64,000 nucleotides of DNA from Turicibacter sanguinis (GCF_013046825.1 NZ_CP053187.1:2204001-2268000); one strand, 5' to 3'; positions 16,208 through 24,651 are shown, numbered from the stretch's first letter. Numbers and translations: made by a program. The notes: a model not told the origin generated them from the letters alone.

Positions 16208-17107
16208 ATGAACGTAACTCGTGAAGCAAATAACTTAAGATTTGAAATAGAAGAAAAACAAGCCGGGCAAAGTATCCGAGACTTTTTGATGACGTATCAT
16301 CTTGCTCGTAAAAAGATTCATGAGTTATATATGTCAAAAAAGGTACAACTAAATGCTCAGATTGCTGATTTTAATAAAATTCTAGAAGTGGGCGATATCT
16401 TATTAATTCCCGTCTTTGAATCAGAGGGGATTGACTTCAAGCCACAAAAAATGAACCTTGATATTGTGTATGAAGATGAACATTTACTCATTTTAAATAA
16501 ACCGGCGGGAGTGATGGTACATCCTGATCAAAAAGATGGACTAAATACGTTGGTGAATGGCGTAGCCTATTATTATGAGCAAAAAGGTTTCAATGAGCGG
16601 ATTCGTTATATTCATCGGATTGATACTGATACAAGTGGTGGCATCATTTTTGCCAAACACTTTATGGCGCATAGCTTAATGGACTATCAATTATCTGAAA
16701 AACAAATTAGACGTTGGTATTTAGCTCTCGTCAGTGGCAATCTGAAAACGAGAAAAGGGCGTATTGATGCTCCAATCGGAAAGGATCGCCATCATCGTGC
16801 CAGACGTCGTGTCGCTAAAAATGGGGATCAAGCTGTGACTTTATATGAAGTCAAAAAACAATTTAAGACGTATTCACTCGTTGAATTAGAACTTAAGACA
16901 GGGCGTACACACCAAATTCGAGTTCATATGAGTCATTTAGGACATCCATTACTAGGGGATGTCTTATATGGAGGGGTGGCTAAAGTAGGAAAATTAAAAC
17001 GCCAAGCCTTGCATTCAGCAAAAATTCAAATGCAGCATCCAATGACAAAGGAGAACTTATCATTCAGTATTCCAATGCCATTAGACATGCAATCTTTAAT
17101 TAAATAG
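16208..17107 (+). CDS. RluA-family RNA pseudouridine synthase
   Basis: Start chosen at ATG 16208 (300 aa), behind GGTGGAAG; a longer frame from 16145 would overlap lepB. N-terminal S4-like RNA-binding part (about 15-75), then the catalytic domain: LNKPAGVMVHP, the catalytic Asp in YIHRIDTDTSGG (about 137-148), and LKTGRTHQIRVHMSHLGHP. The enzyme isomerises uridine in rRNA or tRNA. The family motif is normally HRLDxxTSG; here Leu is Ile. Which RluA branch it belongs to cannot be told from sequence alone. It ends at a strong hairpin shared with the convergent deaminase gene. Confidence 0.88.
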   Translation: MNVTREANNLRFEIEEKQAGQSIRDFLMTYHLARKKIHELYMSKKVQLNAQIADFNKILEVGDILLIPVFESEGIDFKPQKMNLDIVYEDEHLLILNKPAGVMVHPDQKDGLNTLVNGVAYYYEQKGFNERIRYIHRIDTDTSGGIIFAKHFMAHSLMDYQLSEKQIRRWYLALVSGNLKTRKGRIDAPIGKDRHHRARRRVAKNGDQAVTLYEVKKQFKTYSLVELELKTGRTHQIRVHMSHLGHPLLGDVLYGGVAKVGKLKRQALHSAKIQMQHPMTKENLSFSIPMPLDMQSLIK

Positions 17108-17111
17108 CATC

Positions 17112-17151
17112 AAAAAATGTCCGAAGTTCTTATTCAACTTCGGACATTTTT
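17112..17151. terminator. Bidirectional terminator overlapping the end of the deaminase gene
   Basis: Stem AAAAATGTCCGAAGTT with AACTTCGGACATTTTT. The right arm is also the last codons of the minus-strand deaminase gene, so one sequence serves as coding end and terminator for both strands. Confidence 0.9.
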
Positions 17152-17537
17152 GATTGACGCCAATCATAAGGTAATAAATCAATCAGTTTAACCGCACGTT
17201 GACGATTAATTAAGACTTCAGCCTCAATGTTCGCATCATTTAATTGACTAATAAATTCACGACATCTCCCGCAAGGAGGAAGGATATTTCCACGCTTGTT
17301 AATTGCGACCATTTTAACAATTTCACTTTCACCAGCTGTAATCATGGCAGCAGCAGCTGAATGTTCAGCACAAAATCCCATTGAACAAGCTGTATCAATA
17401 CAGACTCCTGTATAAATATGACCTTCTTTCGTTAAAATAGCAGCGGCAACACTTGATGCTTCAGCAGTAGATGATAGTCGTCTTGGTTTTAAAACGGCTT
17501 CCGCTTTTTCAATTAATTCTTCAAACATTTTAATCAC
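17130..17537 (-). CDS. cdd: Cytidine deaminase-like zinc enzyme
   Basis: 135 aa, the length of tetrameric cytidine deaminases. Zinc site: CAEHSAAAAM (Cys ligand and catalytic Glu) and PPCGRCREF (PCxxC). The N-terminal substrate-binding NFKVGAAL-type stretch is diverged (TAEASSVAAAIL). Expected role is pyrimidine salvage, converting cytidine or deoxycytidine to uridine forms; because the substrate loop is diverged, a related activity such as blasticidin-S-type deamination cannot be excluded. ATG 17528 is an alternative start. Its stop lies inside the shared terminator stem. Confidence 0.8.
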   Translation of the reverse strand: MIKMFEELIEKAEAVLKPRRLSSTAEASSVAAAILTKEGHIYTGVCIDTACSMGFCAEHSAAAAMITAGESEIVKMVAINKRGNILPPCGRCREFISQLNDANIEAEVLINRQRAVKLIDLLPYDWRQSKMSEVE

Positions 17538-17788
17538 TCCGATTCAAAAATCGTCAATTACCTATTTAAAGTTTATGCAATCATACTAAAAACATAAATC
17601 ATGAAAGAATGTTGGTAAAAAGAAGCATATTGAGAACTCTAAATAGTGGGGTAAATAAGGTTAACATAATTTAAAAGGAAATGCAAGGGCTAAACATGGA
17701 TTTTGAAGGATTTTAAAAAAATTAGTCTTTTAATGCCATTAAACTTAACTTTGAGTTTAAAGAGCGTTGATCAATTATTTTTTAAGTG
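17538..17788. other. AT-rich stretch without a supported gene
   Basis: No frame with a ribosome site or family pattern is visible. It lies between the deaminase start and the glycosyltransferase remnant and may be part of the same decayed locus. Confidence 0.35.
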
Positions 17789-17905
17789 ATTAAAGAGGTG
17801 ACTTTAAACGTTATTCAGGATTCAAGATACAAAGAAAAGGTCAATCAACTGGCCAAAAGTTTTCATCAATTAGGTGGTTCTAAAAAGCATCAGATTTTAT
17901 TTTAG
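17789..17905 (+). pseudogene. C-terminal remnant of a macrolide-type glycosyltransferase
   Basis: A 38-codon open stretch ends at TAG 17903. It has no start, but reads VIQDSRYKEKVNQLAKSF then HQLGG. This follows the C-terminal pattern of MGT/YjiC-type UDP-glycosyltransferases (a late D-x-x-Y, then L-A-x-S-F-x-x-x-G-G). The rest of the ~390 aa enzyme is missing. Identification is by pattern only. Confidence 0.45.
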
Positions 17906-18008
17906 AAGTTAGTCGTCAATCTCACTAAACCACTCAAGGAAAGGGTTGTTTTTTTATTGAAAAATTACCGAATTTAAACAAAACAAACAGTCCTAGCAGA
18001 AGGTAATG

Positions 18009-18017
18009 TGGTAAAAT
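18009..18017 (+). promoter_or_regulatory. Extended -10 promoter of peptidase operon
   Basis: TGGTAAAAT at 18009-18017 is an extended -10 with one change from TATAAT. The ATG at 18025 lies at about the transcription start, which argues for the downstream ATG at 18064. Confidence 0.5.
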
Positions 18018-18063
18018 AAGGTTAATGTTGTTTGAGATAACAGTTCAAGACTGGAGGGAAACG

Positions 18064-19380
18064 ATGAATCGAATTTTACATTATCAGTTGAGTCTTGATG
18101 TTTTGCGACATGATGAAAAACTTAAAGGAAGAAGTATCATTCAAATAGAGGGGGAATCTGAAGATTCAACGCTTTTTTTCTTATTGTATCATGAGTTAAA
18201 AGTCCTCGAAATTAGGTTGAAGCAGGGTGCGCTCTTATCTTTTGAACAGGAAATTAAAACAGTTCAGACCAATTATCAAGTCAATGAAATCAAAGTCTTT
18301 TTACCTCAAGGAGATATTGACGAACTAGAGATCAAGTATGAGGGAACAATCAGTGGCTATGAATCAATTTTTCCATATATTAAAGATTCGCTTTCACCTG
18401 AGTTTTCAATCCTTCGAAATGATTGTCTCGTTTATCCGATTCTTGCGAAGGCGAATGAGGAAAGCATTAGACTTGGAATTTTAAATGAATTTCATTATGA
18501 CATATACGTCACCGTTCCAATGCCTTATGTGGTAGCTAGTGGGGGACGATTCATTGGGGTTGAAAAAACACCTCAATTCCAAACGTATCATTATAAAAGT
18601 CATCGCAAAATGTGGCGAATTGACATTTGTGTGGCCAAGTATCAAATCATTGAAACTGAATCTATTCGGTTATTTGTCTTTGAAGAAGATGTCAAGAGAA
18701 CATATGAAAAAGTTATACTAGAATTAAATCGAGTCTTTGAATTATTTGAACAACGATTTGGATGTTGTGAACGGGTGGTACCATTTAGTATCATTGAAAT
18801 TAAAGAGGGATTTGGTTCTCAAGCAGGCGAAGATTATTTATTGATGGAAGAGCATGGATTTAAAGAAGGTAAATACGATCACACACCTCTTTATCATGAA
18901 ATTGGACATGGGTGGAATCCTCGTGTGAACCATGAAATGAGAAAAACGCGTTTCTTTGACGAGGCCTTTGCCTCCTATTTTGAAGCCATTGCAATCAAGA
19001 AATTTTATGGAATAACCCGATATGAGGAAAAAATGGAATCCTATCGACAATCTTTTTTGCAAAGGGTTCAATATGATCGTCTAAATCTCGAACCGATTTG
19101 TGATTACGGTCAATATAATATTTCGTATAATAGTTATACAAAAGGGCCGTTTGTTTTAGCAGCGTTAGAATCGTTAATGGGAGAAGCAACGTTTAATCGA
19201 TTTATTCAATTACTTATTCAAACCTCTAAAAAGCACCCCATTGATTTTAATGACTTTCAAAAACTAGCTGAAAATGTTTTATCCTATGATTTATCGACGT
19301 TTATGAATGATTGGATTTATGGGAAAGAAGCCCTTGATGCGTTAATAAAAAGGTATTTCGATGGGGAGGGTCAGAGATGA
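18064..19380 (+). CDS. Gluzincin metallopeptidase, M1-like
   Basis: Start set at ATG 18064 behind TGGAGGG (438 aa). The zinc site is HEIGH (about 278-282) followed 18 residues later by the Glu of FFDEAFASYFEA, the spacing of M1-type gluzincins; the long N-terminal half is beta-rich, as in M1 aminopeptidases. No signal peptide is seen, so it is probably cytoplasmic. It is shorter than aminopeptidase N (about 850 aa) and lacks a clear GAMEN motif, so substrate choice may differ. It overlaps the next gene by four bases (ATGA), indicating translational coupling. Confidence 0.75.
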   Translation: MNRILHYQLSLDVLRHDEKLKGRSIIQIEGESEDSTLFFLLYHELKVLEIRLKQGALLSFEQEIKTVQTNYQVNEIKVFLPQGDIDELEIKYEGTISGYESIFPYIKDSLSPEFSILRNDCLVYPILAKANEESIRLGILNEFHYDIYVTVPMPYVVASGGRFIGVEKTPQFQTYHYKSHRKMWRIDICVAKYQIIETESIRLFVFEEDVKRTYEKVILELNRVFELFEQRFGCCERVVPFSIIEIKEGFGSQAGEDYLLMEEHGFKEGKYDHTPLYHEIGHGWNPRVNHEMRKTRFFDEAFASYFEAIAIKKFYGITRYEEKMESYRQSFLQRVQYDRLNLEPICDYGQYNISYNSYTKGPFVLAALESLMGEATFNRFIQLLIQTSKKHPIDFNDFQKLAENVLSYDLSTFMNDWIYGKEALDALIKRYFDGEGQR

Positions 19381-20003
19381 AAATTGAAAAAGTACCGAGT
19401 GGCAGTTCAATGTTTCAGGTTCATCTTCAACTTCATCATACGTGTTTTAAGATTCAAGAAGAAGATGAGGTCTATGAATACGCATTTGATATTTTAAATC
19501 AAGAACAAGCGTTATTATATGCGAGTACTGACCATTATTTAGACGAGGTCATTGAGGAATTTTTGTTTTACAGTGGCTTTATTCATGTCATAAAAGATCA
19601 GCAAGGCACTCTTTTATACGAGGCTCCTCCTAAAAAACGATTTAAAGTGTTATTAAGTGAGATTCAACCGAGCCAATTTTATATTAATGAAAAAAAGTTA
19701 ACAGAGTTAGCAACCTGGGTTAAAAGTGACAAAGATATTTTGATTCCTGTAACAAAGTTTCAGGGTCAATGGGTTGCACTAGATGGACATACTCGATTGA
19801 AGCTAGCACAGTTGTTAAACATTAAAGAAGTTTATGCATATGAAGAAGAAACAGATGCATATATTGAGGACTTTGTTTTGTTTTGTAAAGAACAACAAAA
19901 AGACTCCATTTACGATCTTCCGATTATTTCAGAAACGGAATATGAAGTCTTATGGAATCAATTTTGTGAAAACTATTTTAAGTTTTTGAATCAAGAAAAT
20001 TAA
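19377..20003 (+). CDS. ParB/sulfiredoxin-fold-like protein
   Basis: 208 aa. Starts at an ATGA overlap with the peptidase gene behind GGGGAGGG. The first ~90 residues match nothing I know. The second half resembles the ParB N-terminal/Srx fold: IQPSQFYINEKKL, a short helix, DILIPVTKFQGQWVALDGHT, then RLKLAQLLNIKEVYAYEEE, which follows the ParB pattern of predicted P-V-x-V, D-G-H-x-R and A-x-x-L positions. There is no helix-turn-helix. Such domains bind nucleotides or phosphorylate small substrates in various families; the role here, coupled to a peptidase, is unknown. Confidence 0.6.
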   Translation: MKIEKVPSGSSMFQVHLQLHHTCFKIQEEDEVYEYAFDILNQEQALLYASTDHYLDEVIEEFLFYSGFIHVIKDQQGTLLYEAPPKKRFKVLLSEIQPSQFYINEKKLTELATWVKSDKDILIPVTKFQGQWVALDGHTRLKLAQLLNIKEVYAYEEETDAYIEDFVLFCKEQQKDSIYDLPIISETEYEVLWNQFCENYFKFLNQEN

Positions 20004-20662
20004 ATAGTTGGATTTAACACAAACGTCTCAATTAATTCATCACCATTGATGATTTCAATCGGTTTATTTTGAATGAAGCTATAGCATTCAGGATTAAAAG
20101 TTCCAAGGGTAACAAAAATTCCGTGATTCACTTGGTTTTGTTTCATTTTTAAGTAAAGACGATCTAAGTAAGCCTGACCAATGCTTTGATTTTGGCCTAA
20201 TAAACAAGAGACCAATACTTTGTCGTCATCTAAATACATTTCAAGATCATAAAAATGTTGATTCATGTGTGGGGTTAAAAAGACGCGTTTATAACCTTTA
20301 GCACGGAATAAATCAGCAACAAGTTCCCCAAAATCATAGGGATTCATGGATGCGATTTTATCTTTTAGTTGAGATTTTTTAAACGTTAATTGCTTCATTT
20401 CTAAATCAAGTACTTCTTTTTCTTGCTTTAATTCTAATGAAAAAGTATGGTATCTTAGGATACAAATTAATAAGAAGCATCCAACTAAAATAAGCAATGT
20501 ATATTGTGTTAAATCCCAGTTTTTGATTGAAACGTTCAGTGTATAGCGAATTTGAAATAAGAAAAAGATAGAAAGTAAAATAGATAAATAGAAAAAGACG
20601 GTAAACTTAATTTTACTTTCTTTAAATTGTTTAGAAGACATTATCATCACTCCCAAAGTCAT
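20000..20662 (-). CDS. Membrane protein with diverged Mrr-type restriction endonuclease domain
   Basis: 220 aa. Two membrane helices lie at about 20-62, then a short coiled stretch (about 70-98), then an Mrr_cat-like domain: NPYDFGELVADLFRAKGYK, a core Asp in HFYDLEMYL, strand KVLVSCLLGQN, and GIFVTLGTFNPECYSF with a final NGDELIETF. In active Mrr enzymes the core strand carries Q-x-K; here it reads SCLL, so the catalytic lysine is missing and nuclease activity is doubtful. The stop overlaps the end of the convergent ParB-like gene. Two-helix Mrr-like membrane proteins are known in Firmicutes, mostly without assigned role. Confidence 0.7.
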   Translation of the reverse strand: MTLGVMIMSSKQFKESKIKFTVFFYLSILLSIFFLFQIRYTLNVSIKNWDLTQYTLLILVGCFLLICILRYHTFSLELKQEKEVLDLEMKQLTFKKSQLKDKIASMNPYDFGELVADLFRAKGYKRVFLTPHMNQHFYDLEMYLDDDKVLVSCLLGQNQSIGQAYLDRLYLKMKQNQVNHGIFVTLGTFNPECYSFIQNKPIEIINGDELIETFVLNPTI

Positions 20663-20724
20663 TTGCTTATATTATGATAAGAAAAAATGATATTTATACA
20701 AATAATGGACAAATGAGGTAAAAA

Positions 20725-21522
20725 ATGAAATTCTTTTTAATTTTAATAGGAACTATTTTCTTTTCAGTAGTTGCCTATTTAGCGAAAGCTCTAACTTTAT
20801 CCGGTGCTATTTTGGCCTTAATAGTAGGCATTTTAATAGGATTAGGTGGCGGCATGTATGGATATGGGTTGTTAGGATTATTTTTTATTAGTTCGATGTG
20901 GTGGTCTTACTACAAGGAAGAAAGAAAATATCATCTCTATCATTTGCATGAAAAAGGAGCTAAGCGAGATAGCATTCAAATCATATGTAACGGTGGAATT
21001 CCAGCGCTTTGTTGCCTAGGCTATGGAATCAGTCACGAAGAAGTCTTTTTAGTTGCAACGGCTGTTAGTTTAGCCAGTGCAACGGCAGATACATGGGCAT
21101 CAGAAATCGGTGTTTTAAGCTCACATCCACCTCGCTCTATTTTAAATTTTAAGCCATTAGATAAAGGGTTATCAGGTGGGGTCTCAGTTATTGGAACCCT
21201 TGCTTCAATTGCTGGTGCTTGTTTAATTGCTAGTTTTAGTGCCACTTGGTTGACGGTTTTTAGCCTTTCATCACAGACTTGGGGCACGCTATTTTTAAGT
21301 GTTTGTCTCCTAGGAATCCTAGGTTCAATTCTAGATAGTTATCTGGGGAGTTTAATCCAACCTAAATATGAATGTGTGGAGTGCCACCTTATAACAGAGC
21401 GACGTCTTCATCATGATCAACCAACGAATTTAGTAGGCGGTTGGTCATTGATGAATAATGATTGGGTTAATCTATTAAGTCAATTCATCGTGACGTTACT
21501 TGCGTTCCTCTTGATGAAATAA
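20725..21522 (+). CDS. DUF92-family integral membrane protein
   Basis: 265 aa with about six or seven membrane helices and few charged loops. The family pattern is clear: SGAILALIVGILIGLGGG near the start, GGIPALCCLG, the central ATADTWASEIG, then KPLDKGLSGGVSVIGTLAS, and a late SLIQ with a CxxC-type ECVECH loop. Plant members of DUF92 are phytyl-phosphate kinases; the bacterial role is generally not known. It is divergent from the Mrr-like gene with about 60 bases between them. A hairpin follows its stop. Confidence 0.85.
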   Translation: MKFFLILIGTIFFSVVAYLAKALTLSGAILALIVGILIGLGGGMYGYGLLGLFFISSMWWSYYKEERKYHLYHLHEKGAKRDSIQIICNGGIPALCCLGYGISHEEVFLVATAVSLASATADTWASEIGVLSSHPPRSILNFKPLDKGLSGGVSVIGTLASIAGACLIASFSATWLTVFSLSSQTWGTLFLSVCLLGILGSILDSYLGSLIQPKYECVECHLITERRLHHDQPTNLVGGWSLMNNDWVNLLSQFIVTLLAFLLMK

Positions 21523-21547
21523 AAAATCCCCTACTTTCGTAGGGGAT
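21521..21547. terminator. Terminator, best oriented for the minus strand
   Basis: Stem ATCCCCTAC with GTAGGGGAT around TTTC. The A run to the left gives a U tract on minus-strand transcripts, ending the small gene at 21553; there is no T run on the plus strand. Confidence 0.7.
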
Positions 21548-21552
21548 GTAAG

Positions 21553-21744
21553 TTAGTGTTTTTGATTCATTTGACGTGTACGTCTAGTTTTGGCAGATTC
21601 TGTATAACGGGCGGCTTCAGGCGTTGATTTTTTTACATCGATACGAACATCAGCCACGTTACCTGTTCCAAACTCCACATCTGATTTTTCTTTAACACTT
21701 TGCATAGAGGCGTTCATTGGAGAACCCATTTCATTTTTACCCAT
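21553..21744 (-). CDS. Small hydrophilic protein of unknown function
   Basis: 63 aa from the ATG at 21744, chosen over an upstream ATG because AAAGGAAG lies at the right distance. The protein is rich in Lys, Ser, Thr and Met, has no membrane helix and ends in a basic tail. I do not recognise it. Size, composition and the well-formed terminator suggest a real small gene; a role in spores or in nucleic acid binding would be guesswork. Confidence 0.5.
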   Translation of the reverse strand: MGKNEMGSPMNASMQSVKEKSDVEFGTGNVADVRIDVKKSTPEAARYTESAKTRRTRQMNQKH

Positions 21745-21863
21745 TTTAGATCTTCCTTTCAAAATTCCATTATATTTGATTTGGAATTTTGATATTATTA
21801 TGTGAGAAAAGAGTGATAATTATTGAAAGAAATTAATATAATCAGAAGGGAAATGGTGCTAAG

Positions 21864-22445
21864 ATGACATTAGACTTTTATAATCAACATGCAAAGGAAT
21901 ACTTTTTTCAAACGGTTAAAGCAGATTTGAGCGCGACTTATAAAAAGTTTTTACCGTTTATAAAAAAGGAGGGATTGATTTTAGATTTAGGGTGTGGATC
22001 AGGTCGTGATAGTTACTATTTTAAACAAAATGGATATCAAATCGTAGCTGTAGATGGGTCGAAGGAATTAGCGACGCAAGCTAGTCTTTTACTTGGACAA
22101 CCTGTCTTAAATCAATTATTTGAAGACATACAATTTAACGAAGAATTCGATGGTGTTTGGGCCTGTGCATCTTTATTGCATGTTAGCGCTAAAGAGTTAC
22201 CATCAATTTTAATTAAAATAAGAGAGAGTTTGAAAAAAGAGGGTGTATTTTATATCTCAGTGAAAGAAGGGGAAGGAAGTGGGGTTGAAGACGGACGATT
22301 TTTTCAATATTACTCACCGTCGCAATTTCATCACTTAATTAGCCAATGTGGTGGATTAAAGATTGAGACAGCTTGGAGTCATACTGAATTAAGAGATGAA
22401 GGAAATAAAGTCGTTTGGCTCAATGTCATTGGCCGTAAATTATGA
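21864..22445 (+). CDS. Class I SAM-dependent methyltransferase
   Basis: 193 aa Rossmann-type methyltransferase. Motif I is LILDLGCGSGRDSYYF (about 33-48); motif II is the acidic end of strand 2, IVAVDGSKEL; motif IV is DGVWACASLLHV. A short N-terminal helix (TLDFYNQHAKEYF) is typical of the methyltransferase-11/25 group. The substrate is not apparent. Ribosome site AGAAGGG precedes ATG 21864. The sigma factor gene begins 43 bases downstream without a visible terminator, so both may share a transcript. Confidence 0.85.
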   Translation: MTLDFYNQHAKEYFFQTVKADLSATYKKFLPFIKKEGLILDLGCGSGRDSYYFKQNGYQIVAVDGSKELATQASLLLGQPVLNQLFEDIQFNEEFDGVWACASLLHVSAKELPSILIKIRESLKKEGVFYISVKEGEGSGVEDGRFFQYYSPSQFHHLISQCGGLKIETAWSHTELRDEGNKVVWLNVIGRKL

Positions 22446-22488
22446 GATGAATAGGATTTGATTTCGATAAAAAGAAAGGACGTATCGG

Positions 22489-23484
22489 ATGAATAGCATG
22501 GGGGCAATGAATCAAAAGAAACGTACTAATACAAAAAGAAAAAACGTTATTAATGACTCAATGAGAGGGGAGATTAATAGCAAGATGGAAATGGAAGAAA
22601 CGAAATCAACAATTAGTCCAGTAGCAGGAAGTGCGCATAATTTATTAATGCGTAAACATACCAATGAGTATCAACATAATTTAGAATATTTAAAAAAATA
22701 CCGTTTAGAAAATGATGAAACAGCACTTGAATGGTTAATTTTTAATAACACCAATTTAGTTCATAAAATTATTGGACGTTATACAAAGTTTTATCATCAT
22801 AAATTAGATTACGATGATTTATTTTCAGTGGGACTTGAAGGGTTAATGAAAGCCATTGAAAAATTTGATTTTACATTTGATAATAACTTTTCAACTTATG
22901 CGACTTACTGGGTTAAACAAGCAGTAACTCGTACGATTGCAGATGAAGGGTTCACGATTCGAATTCCCGTTCATATGTTTGAATCGATTAATCAGGTCAT
23001 GCGATATGAACAAAAAGCGGACCAAGAAGATGAACCCGTTGATGTAGATAATTTATGTGGAGAATTAAAAATTCCAATTGAAAAATACGAAGCGGTTAAG
23101 CGTGTGCAGACTTATATGTTAAAGCCAACATCATTAAATGGATTTGTATCTAAAGAAGACGAAGATACTGAACTTCAAGATTTAATTTCAAATGAAAATG
23201 AAATGTTAGTTGAGGGAATGTCGCGTATTTATGATAATCCTGAAAAACAAGCGATGGATGAAGATTTAAAAGCATACATGGATAAAATGATTTTAAGTTT
23301 AAATCCACGCGAACAATTTGTGATTATTCATCGCTTTGGATTAAATGGTGAAGAGAAGAAAACATTAGAAGAAATCGGTGAGATTGAAGGCGTAACACGT
23401 GAACGTATTCGTCAAATTGAAGCAAAAGCAATGAGAAAATTAAGAACATTATTGATGCGTTATAAAGAATACTTAGTTAATTAG
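22489..23484 (+). CDS. Sigma-70 family sigma factor, primary-like but short (group 2 type)
   Basis: 331 aa. After a basic, disordered N-terminal ~60 residues, with no region 1.1, come regions 2.1-2.4: LIFNNTNLVHKIIGRY, DYDDLFSVGLEGLMKAIEKF, FSTYATYWVKQAVTR, TIRIPVHM. Region 3 follows, and region 4 (about 260-325) has LNPREQFVIIHRFGLNGE and the helix-turn-helix TLEEIGEIEGVTRERIRQIE. The promoter-reading helices closely resemble the primary sigma factor, so it likely reads -10/-35 promoters of the usual kind. In region 2.4 the usual QART before IRIPVHM reads EGFT. A main rpoD is expected elsewhere. Confidence 0.85.
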   Translation: MNSMGAMNQKKRTNTKRKNVINDSMRGEINSKMEMEETKSTISPVAGSAHNLLMRKHTNEYQHNLEYLKKYRLENDETALEWLIFNNTNLVHKIIGRYTKFYHHKLDYDDLFSVGLEGLMKAIEKFDFTFDNNFSTYATYWVKQAVTRTIADEGFTIRIPVHMFESINQVMRYEQKADQEDEPVDVDNLCGELKIPIEKYEAVKRVQTYMLKPTSLNGFVSKEDEDTELQDLISNENEMLVEGMSRIYDNPEKQAMDEDLKAYMDKMILSLNPREQFVIIHRFGLNGEEKKTLEEIGEIEGVTRERIRQIEAKAMRKLRTLLMRYKEYLVN

Positions 23485-23489
23485 ATTAA

Positions 23490-23536
23490 AAAAAGAGACG
23501 ATTTTTGTATTTAGTGCATAAACGTCTCTTTTTTTG
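23490..23536 (+). terminator. Intrinsic terminator after sigma factor gene
   Basis: Stem AAAAAGAGACG (23490-23500) with CGTCTCTTTTT (23523-23533), unusually long 22-base loop, T run. The -10 TATAAT of the next gene begins at 23540, only a few bases after the T run. Confidence 0.75.
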
Positions 23537-23584
23537 AGTTATAATGTAGGTTGAATAAAAATAAAAAAGTAAAGGTGAAAATAA

Positions 23585-24370
23585 ATGATTCCAATTGATG
23601 CACAAACGCCATTAGATGTGTTTGAATTTGATGCTTTAGTTTATTATCCTGAATCCACGGAGCTATTCCCTTATGGAGTCGTTGTGAAGAGACTGCGAGA
23701 GTTTCAATTTGCCATTGGCTGTTTGAATTTTAAACCGATGCCACGAGTACCCAATCAAGGGGAGTTATTTTTAAAAACGCCTGGATTTCTTTGGACCTGT
23801 CCAACGCTTTTAAAAGAAAAATTTTTAGATAACCAAGTCACAATTCGCGATGTTCTCTCGCATTATCTGCAGGCAAATATTGAAATTGGATTAATCAATA
23901 CAGCGTTTCAACCTTTGAATGTCTCTGCACTCCTCGAGCTATTTCCAAGAGAGTTGCTAATCATTCCACCACTTAAAACAGAATTGTTGGAAGAATCTAA
24001 AACTTTACAAGAAGTTGGGATTCATGAGTCTATCTTTTTCAAAGATTCTTATGGTGGAGAATGGATTCTGAATCGGAATAATATTTCAACGGTTTGTTTA
24101 ATTCGAATTGCTTTACAAACAGACCCTATTAAGTTGAAAATTCTTTCACAAGCCTATATCATGAATGAAATGACTTTAAACCTGGTTCGAGAAAATGAAA
24201 ATCCAGATGAGTGGGATCAGTTGACTCTAAGAGAGTTATTAGAGTTAAAAAACTGGCTTGAAAATTATACGGCATTTCATCCATTATCGAAACCGTATAA
24301 GGATGCTTTTCGTACTCATTCTATTGAAGATGTTGAAGCTTGGATTAGTATGCTTAAATTTTCAAACTAA
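23585..24370 (+). CDS. Cytoplasmic protein of unknown function
   Basis: 261 aa, not recognised. ATG 23585 follows AAAGGTG; -10 TATAAT at 23540-23545. The N-terminal 90 residues are mixed alpha/beta with LYPE/LFPYGVV-type segments and a FLWTCPTLLKEKFLDN stretch; the C-terminal half is helical, with several acidic Leu-rich helices (LTLRELLELKNWLENY). No membrane helices, signal peptide or metal motif. Monocistronic, ending at a hairpin. Confidence 0.6.
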   Translation: MIPIDAQTPLDVFEFDALVYYPESTELFPYGVVVKRLREFQFAIGCLNFKPMPRVPNQGELFLKTPGFLWTCPTLLKEKFLDNQVTIRDVLSHYLQANIEIGLINTAFQPLNVSALLELFPRELLIIPPLKTELLEESKTLQEVGIHESIFFKDSYGGEWILNRNNISTVCLIRIALQTDPIKLKILSQAYIMNEMTLNLVRENENPDEWDQLTLRELLELKNWLENYTAFHPLSKPYKDAFRTHSIEDVEAWISMLKFSN

Positions 24371-24392
24371 ATGAATAAGTAAGTCAAAAGAG

Positions 24393-24430
24393 GAACGAGA
24401 AGATTCAATGAGTCTTAACGTTCTTTTTTT
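24393..24430 (+). terminator. Intrinsic terminator
   Basis: Imperfect stem GAACGAGAAGATT with AGTCTTAACGTTC around AATG-type loop, then seven T. Confidence 0.65.
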
Positions 24431-24603
24431 ATCTGATGATAAAGAAAATACTAGTTTGATGAAGTGAGAAGTCATCATAAACAGAAATAAGATTCAAAAC
24501 TAAAAGCTATTAGCAAGAGGGAGTATCATTTAAGTTTTGCAAAAGATTCAATGATTTTAAGGTTTGTTTGAATTTGGAAGTAAAGTTTTGGGTCGATTTA
24601 TGA

Positions 24604-24609
24604 TAGAAT
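24604..24609 (+). promoter_or_regulatory. Extended -10 promoter of pirin gene
   Basis: TGATAGAAT (24601-24609) is an extended -10 with one mismatch to TATAAT. The remaining bases from 24431 hold no gene that I can support. Confidence 0.4.
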
Positions 24610-24651
24610 GGGGTATATTGCACAATTAGTTGAGGGAGGAGACGGGGCAGC

